39,998 nucleotides of DNA from a virus, in the IMG/VR virus record IMGVR_UViG_3300001352_000026, positions 1 to 39,998 of that record, one strand, 5' to 3'. The stretch's first letter is position 1, and the number at the start of each line of letters is the position of its first letter. The translations under genes and the position numbers were made by a program. The notes under the pieces were generated by a model. It ran no database searches. It was not told the DNA's origin and was given only the letters and a program-made list of their open reading frames with translations. Positions 32,141-39,998 of this stretch are shown here, piece by piece.

Positions 32141-33601
32141 CTATGCATCTTGGAATAAGAAGAAGTTGTTTGCACCTAAAGTACATACAGCTCTCTCACT
32201 CAAGAAGTTTACTTCCATAGCATCTAAGTCACTTGTTCTTGCTCCACCAGCTGAACCAGTGATCCAAGACTTGTAACGTCTGTCTTCAGTTTCTGAAGCT
32301 CTATATCTAACGTGTAAGAATGGTCTCTTAGCGTTTTTACCTAATACTTGATCGTACACAGTTGTAGATCCTGCTGGTACTAAAAGTCCATTGACTTTAC
32401 CTGCATTGATACCACCTCTCATTGTAGGATCGTTTAAGTATTTCCAGTCAGACTTATAGAAGTCATATCCTCTTCTAAATCCTGTAAAACCTAAGTTTAA
32501 CGCCATATCTTTATCATTATCAAATAAACCATATGAAGTACCACCTGCATATCCTGCATTTTGAGCAGCTAACATGTCGTCAATATCAAAAGAGAAATCT
32601 CTATCTACGAAAATAACATTTTCTTCAATAGCTCCTTGCTTATCAAGTCTTTGAATTATAGTATCAAATTGAGCTAAAGTCGTTGGGTTTCCTCCACCGA
32701 ATACGTTACCTCTATTTCCTACTACATAGAAAATCCCTTCAGATCCAGACTCATTAGCTACAGAAGCTCCTACCGCTGTACCTTGTAAGTAATCTCCTGC
32801 ACCAGAACCTGCTGCTGCTGGTACTGCTTCAATCATTGCTGTTTCTAAGTAATCTTCAAAACGCAATCTTGTGTCGTGTTCAGATTTTAAATACCATAAG
32901 TATCCGTTTGCTCCGCCTTCACTTGTTACTTCTACCCATCCAATTTGAGCCATATCAGAACCAGAAACAGAATACTTGTCTTTGATAATGATTGGTTTGT
33001 TTTGGAAAAAGAAATCATCAGATTCTAAAGAACCTTGCATTCCATTTACTCCTTTTGCAAATTCAGAACCATATACAAATATATCACATGAAGTTCCAAG
33101 AGCCATTGCTTGTCCACCCGCTTCATAGTAAGCAATTGTTACTTGGTTTGGATTAGCAGCTGTTGGAGCTACAGATATGATACCTTTGTTTTGTAAAGTT
33201 GAACCTGCTGTGTTGTCAGAGATCATTACAGTTTGACCAGCTCTTAAAGCTGCTTGACTTGCTGTTCCACCTAAAGCTGGATTGAAGTTAGTAATGTTAT
33301 TTGGAATAGTCCAAACACCATCATCAGATCCAACAGCCGCAGCTGATGTACAAGCTTGATATTTAGTGTGTAATCTTCCTTGTTCTGCCCATTTGATAAG
33401 GTCAGAATTAGAAGGCATTTCAGCGCCTACCATTCTTAAGAATGATGCTACTGATCTATTTCCATAACGCTCAAATTCCTTTTCATGAACATCTGGAAGA
33501 TATTGGTTCAAGAAATCAAAGTTAGTTATGTAGTTTGTTGATAAAGGAGTTTGTTGCGCGCTTGGCTGCAAGTCAAATCCTGGGGTTACATTTACTGGCA
33601 T
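32141..33601 (-). CDS. Major capsid protein
   Basis: The 486-aa protein has the sequence pattern of crAss-like/Bacteroidetes podovirus capsid proteins: NYITNFDFLNQYLPDVHEKE, FERYGNRSVASFLRMVG, LIKWAEQGRLHTKY, then IIIKDKYSVSGSDMAQIGWV, FEDYLETAMIEAV, NVIFVDRDFSFDIDDML, YKSDWKYLNDPTMRGGI and FLHVRYRASETEDRRYKSWI near the end. These proteins have the HK97 fold. The N-terminal arm shows no obvious protease delta domain. Order after terminase, portal and an acidic scaffold-like protein agrees, and it is followed by its own terminator. 18 bp separate it from the scaffold stop. Confidence 0.9.
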   Translation of the reverse strand: MPVNVTPGFDLQPSAQQTPLSTNYITNFDFLNQYLPDVHEKEFERYGNRSVASFLRMVGAEMPSNSDLIKWAEQGRLHTKYQACTSAAAVGSDDGVWTIPNNITNFNPALGGTASQAALRAGQTVMISDNTAGSTLQNKGIISVAPTAANPNQVTIAYYEAGGQAMALGTSCDIFVYGSEFAKGVNGMQGSLESDDFFFQNKPIIIKDKYSVSGSDMAQIGWVEVTSEGGANGYLWYLKSEHDTRLRFEDYLETAMIEAVPAAAGSGAGDYLQGTAVGASVANESGSEGIFYVVGNRGNVFGGGNPTTLAQFDTIIQRLDKQGAIEENVIFVDRDFSFDIDDMLAAQNAGYAGGTSYGLFDNDKDMALNLGFTGFRRGYDFYKSDWKYLNDPTMRGGINAGKVNGLLVPAGSTTVYDQVLGKNAKRPFLHVRYRASETEDRRYKSWITGSAGGARTSDLDAMEVNFLSERAVCTLGANNFFLFQDA

Positions 33602-33619
33602 AATTTTGTTTTTTTTTAA

Positions 33620-34768
33620 TTATTTTTTTCTACTTTTAATTTTGAGTCCTCTTCCACTATCGCTGCTTACACTCATAGGTCTAATCGTAATTCCATTTTT
33701 GGAAACCGATTGAGATTGTTGTCTAACATCCATATTAATGTTTTTTGATTTTCTTGAAACATTATCAACAGTTGCCGCAACTCCCTGTTCGTAAAAGTGC
33801 TTTGCAAATTTATCAGGATTCATAGCTACCGAAAAGGCCTTATGATATCCAACAGGATCCGCAATTAAACCATCTTTATCCATAAATTTGTTAATGAAAT
33901 TATTAACATCAGATTGGACATTTTTTAGTTCTTGTGCATCTCCTGGTTTAAAAGAAATATTTTTTTCACCAACTGAAAACTCAAAACCTTTGAACTCGTT
34001 GTTAAAAACCGACTCGGTTTTATCTAAGAAATAACTGTACCTCTTTTTGTTTAAATCTTCAATACTTTTAGATTCCTCCATATACTTTTTATAAGCATTG
34101 ATTTTTTCTTGTTGATCATTTGACAACCCATCCCCGCTTGACTCAAGAGGAACTTTATATTTGTCTTTCTGTTCATTAAGAAACTTCTTTGCCTTAGAAA
34201 GTTCTCTTTTTTTCGCTAATTTTATTTTTCTAATATCTTTTTCATCATCTAAGTCTTCATCATATGAAAACTTATCATTAATAATGTCTTGAATATCATC
34301 AGAATCTAACCCTTCTTCAGTCGATTCATAATAATTAGCAAGTACAGCATTGTCATCCATAGCATCAATGTCTTTTTGTAATTTATAAAAGTCATTAATT
34401 CCACGACCAGTTTCCTGCTTGTACTTCAAATACGCAGATACATCTTCTGGTAATTCCTCGTTTGAACTTTTTTCCTCAAACAAATCATCAATAGAATTTA
34501 TATCCTTATTGTATCTTTTCTTTATATACGAAAGAACATCATCATCGCTAAACTCTGGTAACGATGTTTCTTCGGTTTTAGTTTCATCAACCGATATTTC
34601 TTCGGTAGTTGAATTTTGATTTTCACTTAAATCTACTTTTTCTGCTTGATGAGAATTATCTTCTTGGTTTTCAAATTGTTCTGCATGTTCTTTTAATAAT
34701 GCTTCTTCAACTTGCGCCCTTGATTTTTCTTCAACGTTTGCGTCTACTGCTTTTACTTTAAATTCCAT
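33620..34768 (-). CDS. Putative scaffold protein
   Basis: The 382-aa protein is highly charged and low in complexity: an acidic N-terminal half (KTEETSLPEFSDDDVLSYIK, EEGLDSDDIQDIINDKF), a Lys/Glu helix region in the middle (IKLAKKRELSKAKKFLNEQK), and a Ser-rich basic C-terminus (RGLKIKSRKK). Position between portal and major capsid genes, predicted helical character and the basic capsid-binding-like end are typical of scaffolding proteins. No protease domain is visible. A TAACTTTG box stands 16 bp before the ATG. Confidence 0.75.
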   Translation of the reverse strand: MEFKVKAVDANVEEKSRAQVEEALLKEHAEQFENQEDNSHQAEKVDLSENQNSTTEEISVDETKTEETSLPEFSDDDVLSYIKKRYNKDINSIDDLFEEKSSNEELPEDVSAYLKYKQETGRGINDFYKLQKDIDAMDDNAVLANYYESTEEGLDSDDIQDIINDKFSYDEDLDDEKDIRKIKLAKKRELSKAKKFLNEQKDKYKVPLESSGDGLSNDQQEKINAYKKYMEESKSIEDLNKKRYSYFLDKTESVFNNEFKGFEFSVGEKNISFKPGDAQELKNVQSDVNNFINKFMDKDGLIADPVGYHKAFSVAMNPDKFAKHFYEQGVAATVDNVSRKSKNINMDVRQQSQSVSKNGITIRPMSVSSDSGRGLKIKSRKK

Positions 34769-34784
34769 TTGATTATATTTTTAA

Positions 34785-34792
34785 CAAAGTTA
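34785..34792 (-). promoter_or_regulatory. Promoter -7 box (TAACTTTG) before scaffold-capsid genes
   Basis: On the minus strand ATTAACTTTGTTAAAA contains TAACTTTG, a perfect TAnnTTTG match, 16 bp before the scaffold ATG and inside the 53-bp gap after the portal gene. This is the only sizeable gap between terminase and capsid, so a capsid promoter here is sensible. No -33 TTG is clear. Confidence 0.5.
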
Positions 34793-34821
34793 ATATTTAT
34801 TTTAATTAAATTTTAGGGTAT

Positions 34822-37257
34822 TTATCTTGGATTAAATTCAGCTAAATCAAAACCATCTAAACTATCTTCGTTAGACTCAAAGTTTATCGCTGGAAGGTCT
34901 CTCTTCTTTTGCTCTATCATTTTTGACGTCTGAGTAGACTGTTGACTTATTCTGCTGTCTTTTGCTTTTTCTCTTTCAGTTTCTCTGGATTGTAAATTAG
35001 AAGCTTCCATACCTTTTAATTGCATCTGCATTTGGAATTCCACTTGCATCAACTGCTGTTTTAGCTCTGCTTCTTTTTGCAATTTTTGTATATCAAAATT
35101 AACTTCTGCTTCTTTCAAAGCCATCTTAGATTGTGTTTCAGCCTGTTGTGTTTGCATTGACAACTGAGCTTGAGCTTGTTGTGCTTGCATTTGCATTTGT
35201 GCCTGCATTTGCTGTTGTTGCATTTGCTGTTGCTGTTCCCTATCTTGTTTAGCTTTTCTTTTTACTTTAAGTAATTGATTAGCCATTTTTATATTAGAAA
35301 TTTCTCTAATATCTATAGCATCTTCTAAACTTATATTTTCTTTAGATAAAGCCATTTGTATATTTTGTTCCAACATAGCTTTTTGTTCTTCATCAGGCAT
35401 CAGCTCTATAAATATCCCAAAGTCATGTAAATACAAATTTTTAATATCCTCTAATATTGATAAATTATATTTACCAATCTGCATAGCAAACTCATCCTTA
35501 AAATCAGCATACTCTAAAACATCTGCTGTTCTTATAGATAAACACTCAGCTAAAGTTTTTGTTATATATAAACTTGCATTTAAAATATGTCTTGTTGCTA
35601 CATTTGAATTTAATGCAGCTAATTTTTGAACACCAACTAAAGAGTTAGGATCTGGACTTGATCCGTCACGAGCTTCATTTAAACCTGTTACAGACCTAAT
35701 CATATCTAAGTAATGATTATAGTTACCGATAAGCATTTGCATCTTACTCGCTCCACTATTAGCAGTCAATTGAGTGATTGGAACTCGCGCATTATTATAT
35801 TCTCCATCTTGAGTATAACTTCTACCAATAACACTACCTGTTTGGAAATAAAGTCTTAAAGCATCTTCTGGATTGTATGCGTTTCCTGTTCCTAAATCAA
35901 CTTCATTTAAACCATCAGCATCTATAAAAACACCATCTGGAACTACTCTTGAAACTACTTGTTGTATTTTTAAATGACTAATCTGAATTAAATCAGCAAA
36001 AGGTATCATTCTTTTAACTAAAGACTCTAACTGACCCTTGTACATTTTTGGTGCGCATGCAACATAATTAGGCATTGCATACTGACTTGATGATTTTGGT
36101 CTTACCATATTTTCTCCAAGTTTCCACTGGAGCATTATATTAGTTCCCATAACCATAACACCATCATACCATACGTCAATAGTTTTAGTTACTTTTTCGA
36201 AACCTCCTTCATCCATCATTTCTTGTGGAGGATTGAATTGATCATCCTTCTCAACAGTTTTAAATGTACCATCAGGCATACTTTTCTTTTTGTAAACAAA
36301 AGTGTGAGTGGTCTTGTAATTAAAGTATAATAAAGTAGCTGTGTCTCTATGAAACATACTGTTTTCATAAAACTGCTGTGAATTATAATAGTCGTACCAA
36401 GATTGACTGTACTTGGAAATTTCTTTTAAATCCTCGTTAGTCAAAGAAGGATCTATTTTTATTAATTCAGTTATTGGAACTGTTTTTATTTCCCCCCAAT
36501 AAAATGTGTCTTTAAAATAAGGATCTTCAGTATAGCTGTAAACAACATTAGCAGGATCAACATACTCAACTTTTACACCTTCACCTGGCATAAAAAGATG
36601 CTTTGCCATACCAATACCTAAAGTAGTAATATCCATATCAACTCTCTTTCGAGTGTCACTATAATGGCTTTCTTGAAATAAAGTATCTATAGCTTCTTCT
36701 GTTGCAATCTCAATAGCAGGCTTGTAATTCATTTGCATGAAAAGCTCTAATTCTGCATCATTTTCTGGTAAATCTTCTTCTTTTGTTTGAAAGGCATCAA
36801 TACCAAAATCAGATTCTATTTGTTGTAGTAATGGTTTAGCGAGCATATCTCCTTCAACCATTTCTTGATATTCATTTCTTTTTTCTGCTGACAATGCATC
36901 TTGAGCAACAGCTTTTACTTTAAAAAGCCTATCGTTCATTCCATTAACTACAATGTCTACAAATTTTGGTATTATAGGCACTGGTGTCCAATCTAAATTT
37001 AAATAACTTAAATCACCATCTATTGCTAATTCATTTTTATATTTAGAAACTGATTGTTCTCCACGAGCATAAAGTCTTAGTTTGTTAAAATCACCCCATT
37101 GTGAATAAAACCTACAAGAACCACTATCTCTCCTAAACCATTCGTATTGTATTGCTTGCCCAACCTGTAGTCCAAACTCCATTGTGTCTTTAACAGAATC
37201 TGAAACAAATTGGTCTGGAAATGCAGAGGCATTTACTTGTATCTTTACGTCTTTCAT
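34822..37257 (-). CDS. Portal protein
   Basis: The 811-aa protein matches the large portal of crAss-like and related phages in layout: YEWFRRDSGSCRFYSQWGDF, LRLYARGEQSVSKYKNEL, WTPVPIIPKFVDIVVNGM (the clip/wing core), DITTLGIGMAKHLFMPGEGV, VDPANVVYSYTEDPYFKD, and AQIS-type stem helices (DLIQISHLKIQQVV, HRDTATLLYFNYKTTHTFVY). After about residue 670 comes a Gln/Met-rich coiled coil of nearly 100 residues (QQQQMQAQMQMQAQQAQAQ) before the end, which probably forms the portal barrel/crown inside the capsid. The start overlaps the TerL stop in an ATGA, so the two are coupled. Confidence 0.88.
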   Translation of the reverse strand: MKDVKIQVNASAFPDQFVSDSVKDTMEFGLQVGQAIQYEWFRRDSGSCRFYSQWGDFNKLRLYARGEQSVSKYKNELAIDGDLSYLNLDWTPVPIIPKFVDIVVNGMNDRLFKVKAVAQDALSAEKRNEYQEMVEGDMLAKPLLQQIESDFGIDAFQTKEEDLPENDAELELFMQMNYKPAIEIATEEAIDTLFQESHYSDTRKRVDMDITTLGIGMAKHLFMPGEGVKVEYVDPANVVYSYTEDPYFKDTFYWGEIKTVPITELIKIDPSLTNEDLKEISKYSQSWYDYYNSQQFYENSMFHRDTATLLYFNYKTTHTFVYKKKSMPDGTFKTVEKDDQFNPPQEMMDEGGFEKVTKTIDVWYDGVMVMGTNIMLQWKLGENMVRPKSSSQYAMPNYVACAPKMYKGQLESLVKRMIPFADLIQISHLKIQQVVSRVVPDGVFIDADGLNEVDLGTGNAYNPEDALRLYFQTGSVIGRSYTQDGEYNNARVPITQLTANSGASKMQMLIGNYNHYLDMIRSVTGLNEARDGSSPDPNSLVGVQKLAALNSNVATRHILNASLYITKTLAECLSIRTADVLEYADFKDEFAMQIGKYNLSILEDIKNLYLHDFGIFIELMPDEEQKAMLEQNIQMALSKENISLEDAIDIREISNIKMANQLLKVKRKAKQDREQQQQMQQQQMQAQMQMQAQQAQAQLSMQTQQAETQSKMALKEAEVNFDIQKLQKEAELKQQLMQVEFQMQMQLKGMEASNLQSRETEREKAKDSRISQQSTQTSKMIEQKKRDLPAINFESNEDSLDGFDLAEFNPR
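35090..35245. repeat. Low-complexity Gln/Met codon tract in the portal gene
   Basis: CAA/CAG and ATG codons alternate here (seen as TTGCTGTTG and TTGCATTTGCAT on the plus strand), encoding the Gln/Met-rich coiled coil. Such tracts can change length by slippage while staying in frame. Confidence 0.6.
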
Positions 37258-39503
37258 TTATTAAGTAATTGACTAACTGAATTCTTATTATTATATCTTG
37301 CAAAGTTAATGCTTATTTTCGATTTTTCTTTAGCTGGGGTATACAAGTGTTTCTGATTAGCCATGATTGCTAACCCTGAACTTATAGAAGCATCAAACTT
37401 AGTTCTGTTGTTAATATCAAACTTTGCCCAATCCTCTAATGTTCTTTGAAAATACATTACACCCATCTCATCACTATCTCTATAATTTTGAACTAAATCT
37501 AAACCTACATGCTTTTCTATGTAAGATTCTATTGCAGAAGCGTGAGACTGTTTTACATCCTCACTTGAATTTGGTATTCCTCCTAATTCCTTTTCTGTTT
37601 TAGATAATTTATTAAATGTTTTGTCAGGCCTATTTGTACTAAACCCTCTATAGCCTCTATTTTTAAAATGATAGAGTAATCGAGGTTTGTTGTTTTCACA
37701 CAATATTGGCATCCCATAAAACACACAAGCCATTAACACTTCTTCAAAAAATATTTCTGCAGTCTGAGGACGTGCTATATATTCTAAAAAAAACTCATTA
37801 CTTGGAGCATTATCCATATTAAACTTTGTCATACCATGCAAAGAACCATTAGATCCCTTACCCACTACAACTCCAGAAATATCATAAGAGTCACAACCGA
37901 ACGATCCAATATGCTCGTTCCCTGGATATTTTCTCCCATTTTTTATTGTTACTTTATTTTGTAACGACATTTCTGGTAACCAAGATACAAAAAATCTTCC
38001 TCTTTTATCTGGAGTCCAAATTACCTTGGTATCTTTGATTCCGTTATGCCAAGAAAACGATCCTTGAGTTATATTTTGACCCATAATCAATGAGTCATTA
38101 TAATCAATCTGTTGATATATTTTAGTTAAATTAAATAAGGATTGTTTACTCTCATCTCTAAATGCGTGAGACTCAGTTCTTGGAAACTGTCTATAGAATT
38201 CATTTAAAGCATCAGGATCATTAGATAATGAATCAACTTCGTTCTGCCAATAATCTATAGCACCTTGATGTATCATCTCACCGTCAATCCCTAATACTGG
38301 ACTTGATGGATTATTAAATACAGGCATTCCATACCTATCTATAAAACCTTCCATATTCCATTCCATTGGGATGAAAAGTGAATATAACCCACTTTTAGTT
38401 TGACCATTAGAGTTTCGTGATCCCACATTAGAATCGTTATATAATTTTTTAAAATTACCACCACCTTTTTCTAATGCATTAGATGTAGAACCCATCATAC
38501 ACTTACCAACTATTTTACTACCTAAACGTAAACAAGTTTTTGTAACCCTCCAGTTATTTAAAATATTATCAGGTCGCTCCCATTTACCACTTTCATCATG
38601 TAGAAGTAATCGAAGCTTCTCACCATCATAACTGTTGTCTCCAGTATTTTTCCAGTCAATAGTAGTATCTAATCCTTCAAGCTCTTGCTCTTCGTTTAAA
38701 TACATATTTTTTTTAGTAATTTTTGCAGCAGGAACTCTATAAGCTAATTCTGTTTTTGGTTTATCCATACCATCTTGTATGGGTTTAAAAAAGAATGGAT
38801 AATTATTAGATATAGGAACAATTTTATCTGTAAACATTTTTTTTGCATCAGACCCTGTTTTAGAAAGTATACCTATACGAGCATCTTTAGTTATTGTACC
38901 CATATTAACTCCCTCGCATGAGGCCATAAATGAAAACCCAGAACGTCTTATTTTTAAGTAGTCCATTCCAAAACTTCTTTTATCTGCCTTACAGGCTTCC
39001 CAAAAAATATAAAATATTCTGTTAGCTTCTCTAAAGTCTGGGAATCCAACATCAATTTTAGTCCACTGTAAATACATGTAATGCGTTCCAGTGATGTAAG
39101 TAGGAACTCCTTTATTTATAAACCAAAAACCTTCTTCTCTAAAATTAAATTCATTTTCAATATAATCTACCCACTCGTTTTTAAAACTCGAAGGAGTATC
39201 ATGCCATTGAAATATAGATTTAATTCTTGTTAATTGTTTTGGTAGTATTTTAGGCTCCCAGTATTGTTCTTCTTTTTTTTTAGATCTTTTAAAAATGTTT
39301 TTAGGAGCTTTAGGAAGCGCAACATTTAATCCACTAATATTTATTATCTGATCAATTTGACCTGTTTTAGATACTACAACAAAATTGTATTTTTCATTAT
39401 AACCGTAGGCCCAGGTTCTTGCTTTGTTTTTTGTAGTCAAAACATTTTTAGGAACTATATTTTTTAGTTCTATATATAGTTTATTTTGATCTTGATTCTG
39501 CAA
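37254..39503 (-). CDS. terL: Terminase large subunit
   Basis: The 749-aa protein has both terminase domains. ATPase: a degenerate Walker A in KIRRSGFSFMASC (R186-S191), an adenine-side region before it (NKGVPTYITGTHYMYLQW), Walker B LRLLLHDE (D303, E304) and coupling motif GKCMMGSTS (about 333-341). Nuclease (RNase H fold): GCDSYD with D538, ILCENN with E603 and a third acidic residue in KFDAS near 705. The RR-G-S type Walker A and the overall layout resemble crAss-like phage terminases. It cuts and pumps DNA into the procapsid through the portal, encoded next with ATGA overlap. A long N-terminal extension of about 100 residues precedes the ATPase. Confidence 0.92.
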   Translation of the reverse strand: MQNQDQNKLYIELKNIVPKNVLTTKNKARTWAYGYNEKYNFVVVSKTGQIDQIINISGLNVALPKAPKNIFKRSKKKEEQYWEPKILPKQLTRIKSIFQWHDTPSSFKNEWVDYIENEFNFREEGFWFINKGVPTYITGTHYMYLQWTKIDVGFPDFREANRIFYIFWEACKADKRSFGMDYLKIRRSGFSFMASCEGVNMGTITKDARIGILSKTGSDAKKMFTDKIVPISNNYPFFFKPIQDGMDKPKTELAYRVPAAKITKKNMYLNEEQELEGLDTTIDWKNTGDNSYDGEKLRLLLHDESGKWERPDNILNNWRVTKTCLRLGSKIVGKCMMGSTSNALEKGGGNFKKLYNDSNVGSRNSNGQTKSGLYSLFIPMEWNMEGFIDRYGMPVFNNPSSPVLGIDGEMIHQGAIDYWQNEVDSLSNDPDALNEFYRQFPRTESHAFRDESKQSLFNLTKIYQQIDYNDSLIMGQNITQGSFSWHNGIKDTKVIWTPDKRGRFFVSWLPEMSLQNKVTIKNGRKYPGNEHIGSFGCDSYDISGVVVGKGSNGSLHGMTKFNMDNAPSNEFFLEYIARPQTAEIFFEEVLMACVFYGMPILCENNKPRLLYHFKNRGYRGFSTNRPDKTFNKLSKTEKELGGIPNSSEDVKQSHASAIESYIEKHVGLDLVQNYRDSDEMGVMYFQRTLEDWAKFDINNRTKFDASISSGLAIMANQKHLYTPAKEKSKISINFARYNNKNSVSQLLNK

Positions 39504-39756
39504 ATCCTTTTGGTGTGTTATTTACTTTAGTGTCAACTCCTTCTAATAAATCTTTTTCTTCTTGTATTTTTTTTAAAATTTCAAAAGCATCCATGATACA
39601 TAGCTTTTTTGTAGCAGCTGCATTCTTTAATCTATCTGCAGCTAACTCATCATCTGTACCATATTTAATAATGTCTTCCTTCGCTACTTTGATCAGTTGC
39701 CTGACCGCCTCGTGACCCGCTTCTATTATTTTTAATTTTGTTTCTTTTGTATTCAT
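39481..39756 (-). CDS. Small protein before terL, terminase small subunit candidate
   Basis: The 91-aa protein is helical and charged: TKLKIIEAGHEAVRQLIKVA, ELAADRLKNAAATKKLCIMD, AFEILKKIQEEKDLLEG. It overlaps the start of terL by 23 bp. Small helical proteins in this place are usually terminase small subunits, which bind the packaging site as rings, but no helix-turn-helix is obvious here. I recognise similar sequences from related Bacteroidetes phages, so the gene is likely conserved, while the terS role is inference from position. Confidence 0.65.
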   Translation of the reverse strand: MNTKETKLKIIEAGHEAVRQLIKVAKEDIIKYGTDDELAADRLKNAAATKKLCIMDAFEILKKIQEEKDLLEGVDTKVNNTPKGFAESRSK

Positions 39757-39832
39757 TTTTAATACGCTTTACTTTTTTTATTGGATAAATTTCTTCACTT
39801 AAATCATCCATCCAATCCCATTCTCTACTCAT
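39665..39832 (-). CDS. Possible small protein overlapping the terS-like gene (55 aa)
   Basis: The frame begins MSREWDWMDDLSEEIYPIKK and has a Lys/Arg/Asn-rich second half. It overlaps the terS-like gene by 92 bp and the SET-like gene's stop by 8 bp. The Trp/Asp-rich first 20 residues look like protein, and the upstream overlap (ATG within TATGAGTAG) is typical of this genome. The long downstream overlap makes the C-terminal half doubtful. Confidence 0.4.
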   Translation of the reverse strand: MSREWDWMDDLSEEIYPIKKVKRIKNEYKRNKIKNNRSGSRGGQATDQSSEGRHY

Positions 39833-39998
39833 AATATTCTTTATTATAGGTGTGATGTCTGTAATTAACTAATATTTCATCTTCAGAAAGAATATCTTTT
39901 TCAGCTATTAAAACTAAATTACTGTTTTTTTTAATATAATAAAATTTAGCATTGTTTAAATTAGAATGATTTGTATATCTACCTGCTAAAGTTCTTGT
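39825..39998 (-). CDS. Partial SET-domain-like protein (3' end, 57 aa)
   Basis: The frame runs from the window edge to TAG. The visible C-terminus reads AGRYTNHSNLNNAKFYYIKK, NSNLVLIAEKDILSEDEILV, NYRHHTYN. This matches the C-terminal half of a SET methyltransferase domain: the R-x-x-NHS-x-x-N-A motif that forms the pseudo-knot and SAM site, the l-x-l-x-A-x-x-D-I strand-turn, and the GEEI-x-V-x-Y motif (here EDEILVNY with the catalytic-site Tyr). The first half (G-x-G motif) is outside. SET proteins methylate lysines in proteins, and small SET-like proteins exist in some phages. The target here is unknown; it lies upstream of the packaging genes. Confidence 0.72.
   Translation of the reverse strand, partial: TRTLAGRYTNHSNLNNAKFYYIKKNSNLVLIAEKDILSEDEILVNYRHHTYNKEYYE

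Noticed and set aside
35090-35245. CRISPR-like or tandem repeat array
   Set aside because: The repetition is just Gln/Met codons in frame with the portal gene, with no spacer structure.
37301-37308. TAACTTTG box before the portal gene
   Set aside because: It is inside the coding end of terL, 43 bp from the portal ATG, with no -33 box; in AT-rich DNA this 6-base match is common by chance.
1-39998. tRNA genes, integrase or attachment sites
   Set aside because: No cloverleaf-like sequences with CCA-type ends and no recombinase motifs were seen on either strand; the search was by eye.

Overview
The window looks like a 40-kb piece of a lytic, podovirus-type bacteriophage genome whose host is probably a marine Bacteroidetes (Flavobacteriia). 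The support is as follows. The DNA is very AT-rich and genes are packed, with ATGA/TAATG junctions. Leaders are A/T-rich (AAATTAAATAAAATG style) with no Shine-Dalgarno. Promoter-like TAnnTTTG boxes, the Bacteroidetes -7 element, precede three late genes. The replication primase has a VirE_N/BT4734-type N-terminus. The terminase-portal-scaffold-capsid-connector block resembles that of crAss-like and related Bacteroidetes podoviruses. No integrase, tRNA, DNA polymerase, RNA polymerase, holin or endolysin was recognised, so the genome continues outside the window and/or relies on the host for these.

Left arm (1-9831, + strand): early/replication genes. After a partial gene and two short terminator-flanked units come a DUF3310-like protein, a DnaA-domain-IV-like protein, a Sak3-type single-strand annealing protein, a RecE-like PD-(D/E)XK exonuclease, and a small protein with an SSB-like acidic tail. 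Tandem terminators and an AT-rich repeat region (a possible origin) follow. Next are a primase/SF3 helicase, an SF2/SNF2-like helicase, a PD-(D/E)XK nuclease, a two-TM peptide, a VRR-NUC nuclease, a second DnaA-domain-IV-like protein and four small genes.

Right arm (9818-39998, - strand, so read right to left): late genes. At the right edge is a truncated SET-domain-like protein, then a tiny ORF, a terS-like protein, TerL, portal, scaffold, major capsid protein (followed by a terminator), a capsid-associated protein (followed by a terminator), two head-tail connector proteins, a 1595-aa muzzle/nozzle-like tail protein, two further tail proteins, a GNAT-fold protein, and then three genes in the order and nature of the T7 gp14-gp15-gp16 ejection proteins. 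The last of these is a 2914-aa giant with a zincin HEXXH motif. A 79-aa gene ends the operon tail-to-tail with the early arm.

Most unusual points: the giant putative ejection protein with a metalloprotease motif; an S74-type intramolecular chaperone domain on the gp15-like protein; a SET-like protein beside the packaging genes; two stand-alone DnaA-type DNA-binding domains; paralogous Cys-bounded modules shared by two tail proteins; an identical 14-bp promoter block in front of two late transcription units.
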